A stretch of DNA of 64,000 nucleotides, taken from assembly GCF_008035925.1 (NCBI RefSeq), contig NZ_CP036264.1, positions 1,015,774 through 1,079,773 of the forward strand, in the 5' to 3' direction. Both the position numbers and the translations under genes were made by a program. Source of the stretch: Stieleria maiorica (lineage in GTDB: Bacteria > Planctomycetota > Planctomycetia > Pirellulales > Pirellulaceae). Shown in pieces: positions 20,053-27,810 of this stretch (position 1 is its first letter; every line of letters starts with the position of its first letter). The notes under the pieces were generated by a model. The model searched no databases, had not been told where the DNA came from, and was given only the letters and a program-made list of their open reading frames with translations.

Positions 20053-21369
20053 ATGAATGCGGTGACGAGTCTCCGCGACCAATCGAACGAATCCCCGTTT
20101 CCGGCCTCGGCGCTCGAGCTCGGTTGGTGGGGTGTTTTGCCGCCGATCGACCGCGCGGGCAAACGTTGGTGGTTGCCGTTGTCCGATACGGCGATGGTCG
20201 CTGTCGCGACGGCGATTTCCGCGTCGGATGCGCAGTGGAGCGATTCGAATCCGCTGGTGACCCGCCGAGTGACATCGGCATTTCTAGATGATCCACCGCT
20301 GTTGTTGTTTGCGCTGCTGCGTTGGCCCGGTGACGACTTTGTTTCGGCGACCGAATTGGCTGAGTGGTTCATCGGCGTCGCACCGAGCGAATTTTCCGCC
20401 GGGGAGTGGATCGTTTCGGCACCGAGAATCACCAAGATGCACCAGCATCGTTGGTCGCGTCTGATGGCCCGCAGCCGGACGACCGAGCCCAAGGACTGGA
20501 TCGCATCGGCGGCCGAGTGGTTACAAGTCTTGGGACCGGTGGTGGAATCGGATTGGATCGAACGCTTGCCGGCGGTGATCTGGGACGGCAGCCCCGAGCC
20601 GAAACCGAAACTCGAAGGCAGTCGCTTGTTGCAGCGGTTGGCGCGAGCACGCGAGCGGGAATTGGCGACCGAGAATAGCCTGTCGGTGCTGGCCGAGACG
20701 CGGAAGTTGGCTGCGGCAAAACAATTGGCGTATGGGTTGAGCCACGAGATCAACAACCCGTTGGCAAACATTTCGGCGCGTGCCCAGCAGCTTGCCCGCG
20801 ACGAAGCTGATCCACAGCGCCAGCAATCGCTTCAGCAGATCGTCCAGCAGGTCTATCGGGCGCACGAGATGATCGCGGGGTTGATGTTTTTCGCCAACCC
20901 GCCGGAAACCAATCGAGAACGCATCGACTTAAATGAGTTGGTCCGGGAAGCCGGGGACGAGTTCCGCTCGATCGCGTCGGGCGTCGACATCCGGTTGTTG
21001 GTCGAGACGGCTTCCGATCCGGCGCTGGTGATGGCCGACCGTGCGATGATGCTGGAAGCGATCCGCGTTCTGTTGCGGAATTCGATCGAGGCGATCGGCA
21101 GCGGCGGAACGGTGGTGTTGTCGATGGAGCGAAAGGAGGCCCCGTCGCGAAATCCGCAATGGTTGATCCACATCGCCGACAGCGGGCCGGGGCTGAGTGT
21201 GGATGCGTCCAAGCATGCGTTTGATCCGTTCTACAGCGGCCGCGAGGCCGGACGCGGTTTGGGACTGGGGCTTTGTCGTGCCTACCGCGTCGCCCAATTG
21301 CATGACGCCACGATCCGACTTTCCGGTGGCCTGGCCGGTTGCGTCGCGACGATCGCGATCTCGGAGTGA
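20053..21369 (+). CDS. Soluble sensor histidine kinase
   Basis: 438-residue histidine kinase encoded immediately after the HTH-receiver gene with no gap (TAG followed by ATG). No transmembrane segment is visible, so it should be cytoplasmic. The N-terminal ~190 residues are a domain I do not recognise. A helical segment follows, then the H box LSHEINNPLANI with phosphoacceptor H231, N box LLRNSIEAIG, G1 box IADSGPGLSV, and G2 box GRGLGLGLCRAYRV. It likely phosphorylates D120 of the upstream regulator. The input signal is unknown. Confidence 0.93.
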   Translation: MNAVTSLRDQSNESPFPASALELGWWGVLPPIDRAGKRWWLPLSDTAMVAVATAISASDAQWSDSNPLVTRRVTSAFLDDPPLLLFALLRWPGDDFVSATELAEWFIGVAPSEFSAGEWIVSAPRITKMHQHRWSRLMARSRTTEPKDWIASAAEWLQVLGPVVESDWIERLPAVIWDGSPEPKPKLEGSRLLQRLARARERELATENSLSVLAETRKLAAAKQLAYGLSHEINNPLANISARAQQLARDEADPQRQQSLQQIVQQVYRAHEMIAGLMFFANPPETNRERIDLNELVREAGDEFRSIASGVDIRLLVETASDPALVMADRAMMLEAIRVLLRNSIEAIGSGGTVVLSMERKEAPSRNPQWLIHIADSGPGLSVDASKHAFDPFYSGREAGRGLGLGLCRAYRVAQLHDATIRLSGGLAGCVATIAISE

Positions 21370-21381
21370 ACGGGTTGCGCT

Positions 21382-21540
21382 GGTGTCCAGGCTTTAGCCA
21401 AATACCGCTAAGTTAAGCGTCGTTTCCTCGGGGGAGGGCCCGTAGGCTCGCGCCAAACGGCTGATATTGGTTTGACATCAGCCGGTTCGCGCAAGCGCCC
21501 GGGCCTTAACTTAGCGGTATTGGCCTGAAGGCTAAACACC
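21382..21540. repeat. Long imperfect palindrome, family with 'TACCGCTAAGTTAAG' arms, copy 1
   Basis: ATACCGCTAAGTTAAG (21402-21417) pairs perfectly with CTTAACTTAGCGGTAT (21505-21520). Outer arms near GGTGT...TTAGCC and GGCTAAACACC extend the structure to ~159 bp, and the centre holds CGTAGGCTCGCGCCAAACGG facing GCCGGTTCGCGCAAGCG. A near copy lies at 38242-38393. No gene is seen between the kinase stop and gatA. Confidence 0.85.
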
Positions 21541-21634
21541 AACGTGCGCCGGTTCATGCCCGGTGGTCGATCGAGCGGTGATGGTCGATAATCCGGCTCT
21601 GTCATCCATTTGGTCGTAACGGGTCACCCTCTTC

Positions 21635-23095
21635 ATGCTTGATTCTGCTTTGGAAGTGCTGCGATTGCAGGCCGCCGGTGAGGCATCGGCGGTAGAAATT
21701 GCCGAGCGCGCGATGGACGCGATCGAGGCTTCTCAGGCCGTGCACAACGCCTACACGCACGTCGATCGCGAGTCGGCGATCGCGAGCGCCAAATCCGTCG
21801 ATGCCAAGCGTGCCGCCGGGCAACCGCTCGGGGCGCTGGCCGGCGTGCCGATCGCCGTCAAAGACGTGCTCTGCACCTCCGACATGCCGACGACCTGTTC
21901 CTCGGAGATGTTGCGTGGATTTCGTCCACCCTACGATGCAACGGTCATCGAAAAATTGCGCGCCGCCGATGCCGTGATCGTCGGCAAGACGAACATGGAC
22001 GAGTTCGCGATGGGGGCGAGCACGGAGACGAGCGCCTTTGGGATCACGAAAAACCCGTGGGACACCACCCGCACCCCCGGCGGCAGCAGCGGCGGGGCGG
22101 CCGCGGCGGTGGCCGCCGGCACGGTGCCGCTCAGCCTGGGGACCGACACCGGGGGCTCGATCCGACAGCCGGCGGCGTTTTGCGGCGTGACCGGGTTAAA
22201 ACCGACCTACGGTCGGGTCAGCCGGTACGGGTTGGTCGCCTTTGCCAGCAGTTTGGACCAGATCGGCCCGATCGCCTGGTCGGCCGACGATTGCGCGTTG
22301 TTGATGAACGTGATCGCCGGATTTGAGCCGCGGGATTCCACATCGCTGGACCAGCCCGTTCCCGATTACACCTTGGCGACCGAATCCAATGACCTTCGCG
22401 GCCTGCGGATCGGCGTGTTGCGTGAATCGTTGCAGGCCGAAGGGATCGACGAATCGATTCGCACCACGCTTGCGCACGCGATCGGCGTGTTGGCAGAACT
22501 GGGGGCCGAGATCATCGATGTGGATCTGCCCCACCGCGAGTACTGGGTGCCGACCTATTATGTGATCGCGCCCAGCGAAGCGAGCAGCAATCTGTCTCGG
22601 TATGACGGCGCCCATTACGGGCATCGTGCCGGTGAAGAGGCCAAGGATCTGGTGACGATGTATTGCCGCAGCCGTGCCGAAGGGTTCGGGGCGGAGGTGA
22701 AACGCCGCATCATGGTCGGGACCTATGCGCTCAGCGAGGGGTACGCCGACGAGTATTACAACAAGGCGCTGAAGGTGCGGCGGCTGATTCGCGGTGACTA
22801 TGACGCCGCGTTCTCGCAAGTCGATCTGCTGTTGGGGCCGGTCACACCGACGCCGGCGTTCAAGTTGGGCGACAAGGTGGACGATCCGATCCAGATGTAT
22901 CTGTGCGACCTGTTTACCGTCGGCGCGAATCTGGCCGGTGTGCCGGCGATCTCCTTGCCGGGCGGATTTGACCCGGCGGGATTGCCGATCGGGATTCAAT
23001 TGCAGGCGCCGACGCTCGAGGAAAGTCGCTTGCTGTTTGCCGCATCCGCCTTCCAATCGGCGACCGACTATCACACCCAACGACCGAAGCAATAA
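21635..23095 (+). CDS. gatA: Asp-tRNA(Asn)/Glu-tRNA(Gln) amidotransferase subunit A
   Basis: Amidase subunit of GatCAB, which releases ammonia from glutamine to convert misacylated Glu-tRNA(Gln) or Asp-tRNA(Asn). The 486-residue protein has the complete Ser-cisSer-Lys triad: K76 in VPIAVKDVL, S151 in GGSSGG and S175 in DTGGSIRQPA, with the usual 75 and 24 residue spacing. The N-terminal AVHNAYTHV and C-terminal GNLAGVPA-like (GANLAGVPAISLPGG) motifs fit. gatB follows after 3 bases. No gatC is present upstream or downstream, so it must lie elsewhere. Confidence 0.97.
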   Translation: MLDSALEVLRLQAAGEASAVEIAERAMDAIEASQAVHNAYTHVDRESAIASAKSVDAKRAAGQPLGALAGVPIAVKDVLCTSDMPTTCSSEMLRGFRPPYDATVIEKLRAADAVIVGKTNMDEFAMGASTETSAFGITKNPWDTTRTPGGSSGGAAAAVAAGTVPLSLGTDTGGSIRQPAAFCGVTGLKPTYGRVSRYGLVAFASSLDQIGPIAWSADDCALLMNVIAGFEPRDSTSLDQPVPDYTLATESNDLRGLRIGVLRESLQAEGIDESIRTTLAHAIGVLAELGAEIIDVDLPHREYWVPTYYVIAPSEASSNLSRYDGAHYGHRAGEEAKDLVTMYCRSRAEGFGAEVKRRIMVGTYALSEGYADEYYNKALKVRRLIRGDYDAAFSQVDLLLGPVTPTPAFKLGDKVDDPIQMYLCDLFTVGANLAGVPAISLPGGFDPAGLPIGIQLQAPTLEESRLLFAASAFQSATDYHTQRPKQ

Positions 23096-23098
23096 ACG

Positions 23099-24571
23099 AT
23101 GTCACAGCTACCGACCACGACGATCATCGGACTGGAAGTCCACGTCCAATTGAAGACGGCAACCAAGTTGTTTTGCGGTTGCAGTACCAAATTCGGCAGC
23201 CCACCGAACACCCAGGTCTGTCCGGTTTGTTTGGGATTGCCCGGCGCGTTGCCGGTGATCAATGAACACGCGATCGAACTGGCCATCCGGGCCGGGTTGG
23301 CGATCCGTTGTGACATCCCGCCGCTGACCAAATGGGACCGCAAGCAATACTTCTATCCCGATTTGCCCAAGGGCTATCAGATCAGCCAGTTTGATCTGCC
23401 GATTTGTGCCGACGGCTGTTTGGAGATCACCGATCCGGCCGATCCCGATGCCATCCGTCGCATCGGGATCATCCGCGCCCACCTGGAAGAAGACGCCGGC
23501 AAAAGCATGCATGACGAAGCGGCCGGTCGTGCCGACAGCCGCATCGATTTGAATCGCTGTGGCACGCCGCTGTTGGAAATCGTCAGCGAGCCGGACATGC
23601 GAACGGCCGACGAAGCGCTGGCCTATCTGACGAAGCTGAAGGAGATCATGACGCACCTGGGCGTTTCGGATTGCGAAATGCAAGAGGGCAGTTTGCGCGT
23701 CGACGCGAACGTCAACCTGCACATCGACAAGCACGGCCAGCGGATCGCCACCCCGATCGTCGAAGTCAAGAACATGAACAGTTTTCGCAACGTCGCGGCG
23801 GCGCTCGACTATGAAGTCGAACGCCAATACGCCGAGTGGGAGGAAACCGGGCACACGATCCAGACCCACGGCAAACGCACCTTCGGCTGGGACGACGTCA
23901 AGTGCGTGACGTATCCCCAGCGCGAAAAAGAAGAGTCGGCGGACTATCGCTATTTTCCCTGCCCGGACCTGTTGCCGATTCGAATCCCCCGCGAGCGTGT
24001 CGAAGAGATCCGCGCGTCGCTGGGGGAAACACCCGAGGAGACACGCGAGCGGTTGCAATCACAATACGGCATCAAGGCTTATGACGCCGATGTGATCGTG
24101 TCTCAAGGCCGCGCGATGGTCGAGTACTTTGACGCCGCCGCGATGGCCAGCGGCGACGGGAAACGGACCAGCAGCTGGATTCAGCAGGATGTCATGCGGA
24201 CGCTGAAAGAGCAGGGCAGTGACATCGAATCCTTCGGCGTCTCGGCGGAACAACTCGGCCAGCTGCTGTCCAAAGTCAAGTCCGGCGAATTGACCAACGA
24301 CCGTGCCCGCGACGTGTTCAAACACGTCAGCGAAAACGGCGGCGGTATCGAAGATGCGATCAAGGCGTTGGGGATCGAAGCGGTCGACGATTCGGAAATG
24401 GAAGCCTTGGTCAAGGAGCTGCTCGCGGCCAACCCCAAGGTCGTCGACGATGTCAAAAACGGCAATCAGAAAGCCGTCGGTTCGTTGATCGGTCAGGCCC
24501 GCGGCAAGAACCCCAACGCCAACCCACAAAAAATCCGCGAGATCGCCCTGCGATTGATCGATCAGGCGTGA
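23099..24571 (+). CDS. gatB: Asp-tRNA(Asn)/Glu-tRNA(Gln) amidotransferase subunit B
   Basis: Kinase/tRNA-binding subunit of GatCAB, which activates the misacylated tRNA carboxylate for amidation. 490 residues, normal length. GLEVHVQLKTATKLFCGCS with paired cysteines, VCPVCLGLPGALPVIN, YFYPDLPKGYQISQ and CGTPLLEIVSEPDMR are GatB signatures. The C-terminal YqeY-like tail domain (NPKVVDDVKNGNQKAVGSLI) is complete. It starts 3 bases after gatA, so the two are co-transcribed. The zinc-type cysteine set in CGCS and CPVC is retained. Confidence 0.97.
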   Translation: MSQLPTTTIIGLEVHVQLKTATKLFCGCSTKFGSPPNTQVCPVCLGLPGALPVINEHAIELAIRAGLAIRCDIPPLTKWDRKQYFYPDLPKGYQISQFDLPICADGCLEITDPADPDAIRRIGIIRAHLEEDAGKSMHDEAAGRADSRIDLNRCGTPLLEIVSEPDMRTADEALAYLTKLKEIMTHLGVSDCEMQEGSLRVDANVNLHIDKHGQRIATPIVEVKNMNSFRNVAAALDYEVERQYAEWEETGHTIQTHGKRTFGWDDVKCVTYPQREKEESADYRYFPCPDLLPIRIPRERVEEIRASLGETPEETRERLQSQYGIKAYDADVIVSQGRAMVEYFDAAAMASGDGKRTSSWIQQDVMRTLKEQGSDIESFGVSAEQLGQLLSKVKSGELTNDRARDVFKHVSENGGGIEDAIKALGIEAVDDSEMEALVKELLAANPKVVDDVKNGNQKAVGSLIGQARGKNPNANPQKIREIALRLIDQA

Positions 24572-24627
24572 GACGGGTTGATCGACCGTAGGTCATGCTG
24601 TGCAGGCCATCCACTGACGGTTAAATA

Positions 24628-24700
24628 CCCACGGATGGCAGCGCGAACCCACGGATGGGAAGCAGCCAGCGATCCGTGGGTTCGCTCTGCCATCCGTGGG
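24628..24700. repeat. Palindrome 'CCCACGGATGGCA', 29-bp arms, beside the Uma2 remnant
   Basis: A 29-bp left arm starting CCCACGGATGGCAGCG pairs with a right arm ending GCCATCCGTGGG with a single mismatch, around a 15-base loop. A more diverged copy is at 42026-42098. The element abuts the point where Uma2 homology begins, so it probably marks the truncation breakpoint. Confidence 0.9.
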
Positions 24701-24710
24701 CCGATCCATT

Positions 24711-25023
24711 CCGCGACGATGTGATGGTCGCCTGTGCGCTGAATCCACTGGACGAGACGTTTCAAGACTCTCCAGTCATCATCATTGAAGTGCTCTCCGA
24801 GAGCACGCGGCGGACCGACGAGGCAGAAAAACGCGAGGCGTATTTGGCGATTGAGACGTTTGAAGCGTATGTGCTGATGGAACAAACCGTGAAATCGGCA
24901 GTGGTCTACACCCGCGGGGATTCGGGCTTTGTTCGGCGCGAGTACGGTGCAGGGCAGGCCGCTCGGTTGCCGATTGAGAACCTGACGCTCGATCTTGATC
25001 GGGCGTATGAGGGCGTGGGATAG
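24711..25023 (+). pseudogene. Uma2-family (PD-(D/E)XK-like) endonuclease, C-terminal fragment
   Basis: Only the C-terminal ~105 residues of a Uma2-type protein (normally ~190 residues) are present: DDVMVACALN, PVIIIEVLSESTRRTDEAEK, EAYLAIETFEAYVLMEQ and VVYTRGDSGF. The E-V-L and E-x-K active-site region is included. In frame upstream there is no family sequence, only a palindromic repeat up to about 24700. The frame could start at an ATG at 24655 inside the repeat, but the N-terminal half of the fold is missing, so I call it a truncated, non-functional remnant. Function of full-length Uma2 proteins is not established. Confidence 0.75.
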
Positions 25024-25066
25024 TCCACCGCAACTCGATTTGCGAACCCGACGATACATTCGAACA

Positions 25067-25182
25067 GTCGCCGTGTTCTCCGAACTCGGCGCGAGCGCGA
25101 AAAAGCAGAGCTTTGCTCCACGCCGACCTCGGAGAGGACGGCGACTGTCCCGCCCAATCGAAAACGACGTTACGGTAGACTA
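25067..25182. repeat. Hairpin element 'GTCGCCGTGTTCTCCGAACT', full copy
   Basis: Full copy of the element found before mnmG, with left arm, inner AAGC..GCTT-type stem, right arm ending GGACGGCGAC, and the tail TGTCCCGCCCAATCGAAAAC then GTAGACTAAT. As at mnmG, it ends shortly before a start codon (25231). Confidence 0.8.
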
Positions 25183-25230
25183 ATCGGTTACGTCAACAAA
25201 AACGCTCGTGACGATGAAACGGAGGATGTC

Positions 25231-25713
25231 ATGGACAGTAACGAACCGCATTCCCGTCGCGATCCGCTGTTCGTTCTGATCCTGCTGGGCGTCGGCGTCG
25301 TGTCCGTGTGGTTGTTGTTGATGCCGTTCTCTCCCGCGATCGCGCGGGCGACGATGAAGCGCTTTCATCTGTCCACCGATTCGTTCGCGTGGTGGGCTGT
25401 CCAAGCTCCGGTTCCGGCGATGTACAACTTTGGCAATCGGTATGAGATCCGCGATTTGCCCGAAGGGTTGATTACGCCGGTGATCGATGCCAGTCGCCCC
25501 CGCTACATCAACCACTTTCCGACGCGGGTGCTGACGTTCGCCAACGGGCGTTATTCGTTGTTGCATCCCGGTCAGGACCGCTGGGTGACGCTGTGGTCGT
25601 CCTATCGCGGGCAAACGCTGATCACAAAGATTCATGCCAAACCGATCGGCGAAGGAAGGTTCAAGTGGATTCGTGAGTCCTCCACGTTTTCGTCGCCCGA
25701 GGAGATGCCGTGA
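25231..25713 (+). CDS. Hypothetical membrane-anchored protein
   Basis: 160 residues, not recognised. One hydrophobic segment near the N-terminus (PLFVLILLGVGVVSVWLLLM) precedes a soluble part of about 120 residues that is beta-rich and tryptophan-containing (YINHFPTRVLTFANGRY, VTLWSSYRG). The ATG at 25231 follows a good site (GGAGG). The stop overlaps the start of the next membrane protein (TGATG at 25711-25715), so the two are translationally coupled and probably form one functional unit. It could be an accessory subunit of that protein. Confidence 0.75.
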   Translation: MDSNEPHSRRDPLFVLILLGVGVVSVWLLLMPFSPAIARATMKRFHLSTDSFAWWAVQAPVPAMYNFGNRYEIRDLPEGLITPVIDASRPRYINHFPTRVLTFANGRYSLLHPGQDRWVTLWSSYRGQTLITKIHAKPIGEGRFKWIRESSTFSSPEEMP

Positions 25714-26552
25714 TGGAGACTGCGGTTCCAGCCGATCAGCGGGCGAGCGATCGCGAAGCCGGAACACCGATTGCGGGGCGGGTGTTGTGGGCTTACTTGA
25801 TCGTTCAAATCGGCGTGTTCGGCTCGCTGGCATGGAAGTACGAATTCTTCATGCTCGCCGATCAGGTCTATCATCGCTTGCCATTGTTGGATCCGTTCTT
25901 TCCCGCGTGGTTGCAGTCGGCCGAGGTCGTTCGTTGGGCTTACCTCGGATCTCTCGCCGCGATCATCTTGGGCGTCTTCGGCGTGATGCCTTGGCTTCGC
26001 ATTTCTAGTGCGCTCGGGCAAGTGGGTTGCCTTGGCGTCATGTTGGTCCACCAAGCCAGCCACAACGACATGACGTTTGCGACCAGCTTGTGGGCATCGA
26101 TCTGGGTGTTCTGGTTTACGACGCGGATGGATCGCGACGAGCCGAATGGCTTGCTGCGCCGCGCGGCGTTTCTGTCTCGCGCGATCGCATCGATGATCTT
26201 GCTGGGCGGTGCGGTCGGAAAGTGGACGCCGGAGTATTGGTCGGGGGAAGTGTTCTTCGATATCTATTTTCTCGATCGCGACTTCTGGGTGTTCAACTAT
26301 CTGCGCGAGACCTATGACGCCGAAACGTTGCGTGGGATTGCAACCTGGTACAGTCGCAAGGTGATCGTGGTCGAGACGCTGTTCGGGTTTGGGCTGTGGT
26401 TGTTCCCGCCCAAATGGGCGGCCGCCATCGGTGTGGCGATCTTCTTTTCGATCGCGTTCTTTTCCAATCACCTGCTGTACTCGGTGTTGCTGTGTCTGGT
26501 CGGGCTGTCTTCGGTCGGGTTTTTTGTGGCGAAGGCCAAGAACGACACCTAG
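25713..26552 (+). CDS. Polytopic membrane protein, HTTM-like
   Basis: 279 residues with about six to seven hydrophobic segments. Segments such as GGAVGKWTPEYWSGE, FWVFNYLRE, and VVETLFGFGLWLFPPKWAAA then SNHLLYSVLLC give a pattern like HTTM or DoxX-type membrane proteins, a weak match made by eye. The start overlaps the stop of the preceding gene. A GTG at 25710 is a possible alternative start. Role unknown. Confidence 0.7.
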   Translation: METAVPADQRASDREAGTPIAGRVLWAYLIVQIGVFGSLAWKYEFFMLADQVYHRLPLLDPFFPAWLQSAEVVRWAYLGSLAAIILGVFGVMPWLRISSALGQVGCLGVMLVHQASHNDMTFATSLWASIWVFWFTTRMDRDEPNGLLRRAAFLSRAIASMILLGGAVGKWTPEYWSGEVFFDIYFLDRDFWVFNYLRETYDAETLRGIATWYSRKVIVVETLFGFGLWLFPPKWAAAIGVAIFFSIAFFSNHLLYSVLLCLVGLSSVGFFVAKAKNDT

Positions 26553-26569
26553 ACGCACGGCATTTGTCC

Positions 26570-26820
26570 GCAGGCTCTGCCTGGGCGGTGCAAGACCTGG
26601 ATTTCGCGGTGGTTCAGAACTCCCGCGAAATCATTCCGCAATCGTGGGTGACGGACCGCAGCCATCGGGCGACAAAACACGAGTGACTTCAGCCGATTCG
26701 CGCAAGCGTTCGGGCCCCAGCCGACGGGCACCTCATCATTCTGCCCCGAATCATTCTGCCACCGCGTCACGGTTGGTCGCTGCATCGCAGCGACCGGGAA
26801 TCGCCTAAAGGCTAAACACC
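26570..26820. repeat. Composite degenerate repeat region
   Basis: The gap after the HTTM-like gene holds fragments of several families: ATTTCGCGG facing CCCGCGAAAT, GACTTCAGCCGATTCGCGC (compare 21478-21495), CATCATTCTGCCCCGAATCA (the TTTTGCCCC family), and GGCTAAACACCAACG (outer arm seen at 21529). No coding frame is convincing. Confidence 0.55.
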
Positions 26821-26855
26821 AACGATTCTCGGTTCGGGCCGTTCGGTTGAATGGT

Positions 26856-27767
26856 CTACTTCATCATCTCGCGGAGCGTCGCCAAGTCCTGTTCGATCGC
26901 GGCGAGGTGTTGGGGGACGAGTTCCGGTTTGCGGTGATCCAGGTATTCTTCGTGCAGTGAGATCGGGCCGGTGAAGTCGCTGTCGGCGAGCATCTTGAAG
27001 AAGGCTGGGTTGACCCGTCCTTGGCCGAGGGGCACGTTGGCCATCTTTGCCCCCTCCCAAACGAAATCTTTGACGTAGACCGTGTCGATGTGGTCGCGGA
27101 TCATGCGAAAGGTCGTCGGCCAGCTGGTGCCTCCTTCGACGGTGGCATGCCGGATGTCATAGGCCATGCCGATGTCGGTCGGCGCGATACCGGCAAGCAC
27201 GCGATCCAAGTCCCAAATCGCCGCGCCCATGTACTTGTTGCCGGCGTGGTTTTGGTACAGGCCGGTGATCCCGAAATCATGGTTCAATGCGGCAAGATCG
27301 ACGAATTGATCGTGCCAATTGGCGATTTGGTCGTCGATCGTCAGGTCCGGATCATAGTGAACATATTTCATGCGGTAGCGTCGGATGCCCAGGGTCGCGG
27401 CGGTACGCAACACACGCTCGGTCGACGGATCGCCGGGGTCGTTGATGTCGGAGGTCATGACGGTGATTTTCAGGCCGTATTTGGCCAGCGCCTCGACCAA
27501 TTTGGGCAATTCATCGGCGCATTGCTCCGGTTCGATGTGGCCGCCGCGTCGGATCGGGGCTTCGATCCCGTCGTAGCCGATCGCCGCGATCTTTTCGGCC
27601 AGTTCCTCAAAGGAAAGCGAGTTAAACGGTTTGGTGAACACGCAGATGGTATTCTTAGGTGTGGCCGCCGCATCATTTCCGAGCGTTGATTGAGCGGCGG
27701 TAGCGGTCACCGCAGCGGTGAAGCTGGCGGCGGATGCGGCGAGGAAGCGACGGCGGTTGGTGGTCAT
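26856..27767 (-). CDS. Tat-exported sugar phosphate isomerase/epimerase-like TIM-barrel protein
   Basis: 303 residues. A twin-arginine leader (NRRRFLAASAASFTAAVTA) is followed by a xylose-isomerase-like TIM barrel: YDGIEAPIRRGGHIEPEQ, IRRYRMKYVHYD, GITGLYQNHAGN, IGMAYDIRHATVEGG, VYVKDFVWEG and ISLHEEYLDH, where E, D, H and E residues are the likely metal ligands. Similar exported proteins are numerous in planctomycetes, and their substrates are unknown. It diverges from the AmmeMemoRadiSam fusion gene with 43 bp between start codons. Confidence 0.88.
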   Translation of the reverse strand: MTTNRRRFLAASAASFTAAVTATAAQSTLGNDAAATPKNTICVFTKPFNSLSFEELAEKIAAIGYDGIEAPIRRGGHIEPEQCADELPKLVEALAKYGLKITVMTSDINDPGDPSTERVLRTAATLGIRRYRMKYVHYDPDLTIDDQIANWHDQFVDLAALNHDFGITGLYQNHAGNKYMGAAIWDLDRVLAGIAPTDIGMAYDIRHATVEGGTSWPTTFRMIRDHIDTVYVKDFVWEGAKMANVPLGQGRVNPAFFKMLADSDFTGPISLHEEYLDHRKPELVPQHLAAIEQDLATLREMMK

Positions 27768-27810
27768 CGATGGTGGATTCGGTTGGTGTGGTCAGTGAGG
27801 GACGGGACTC

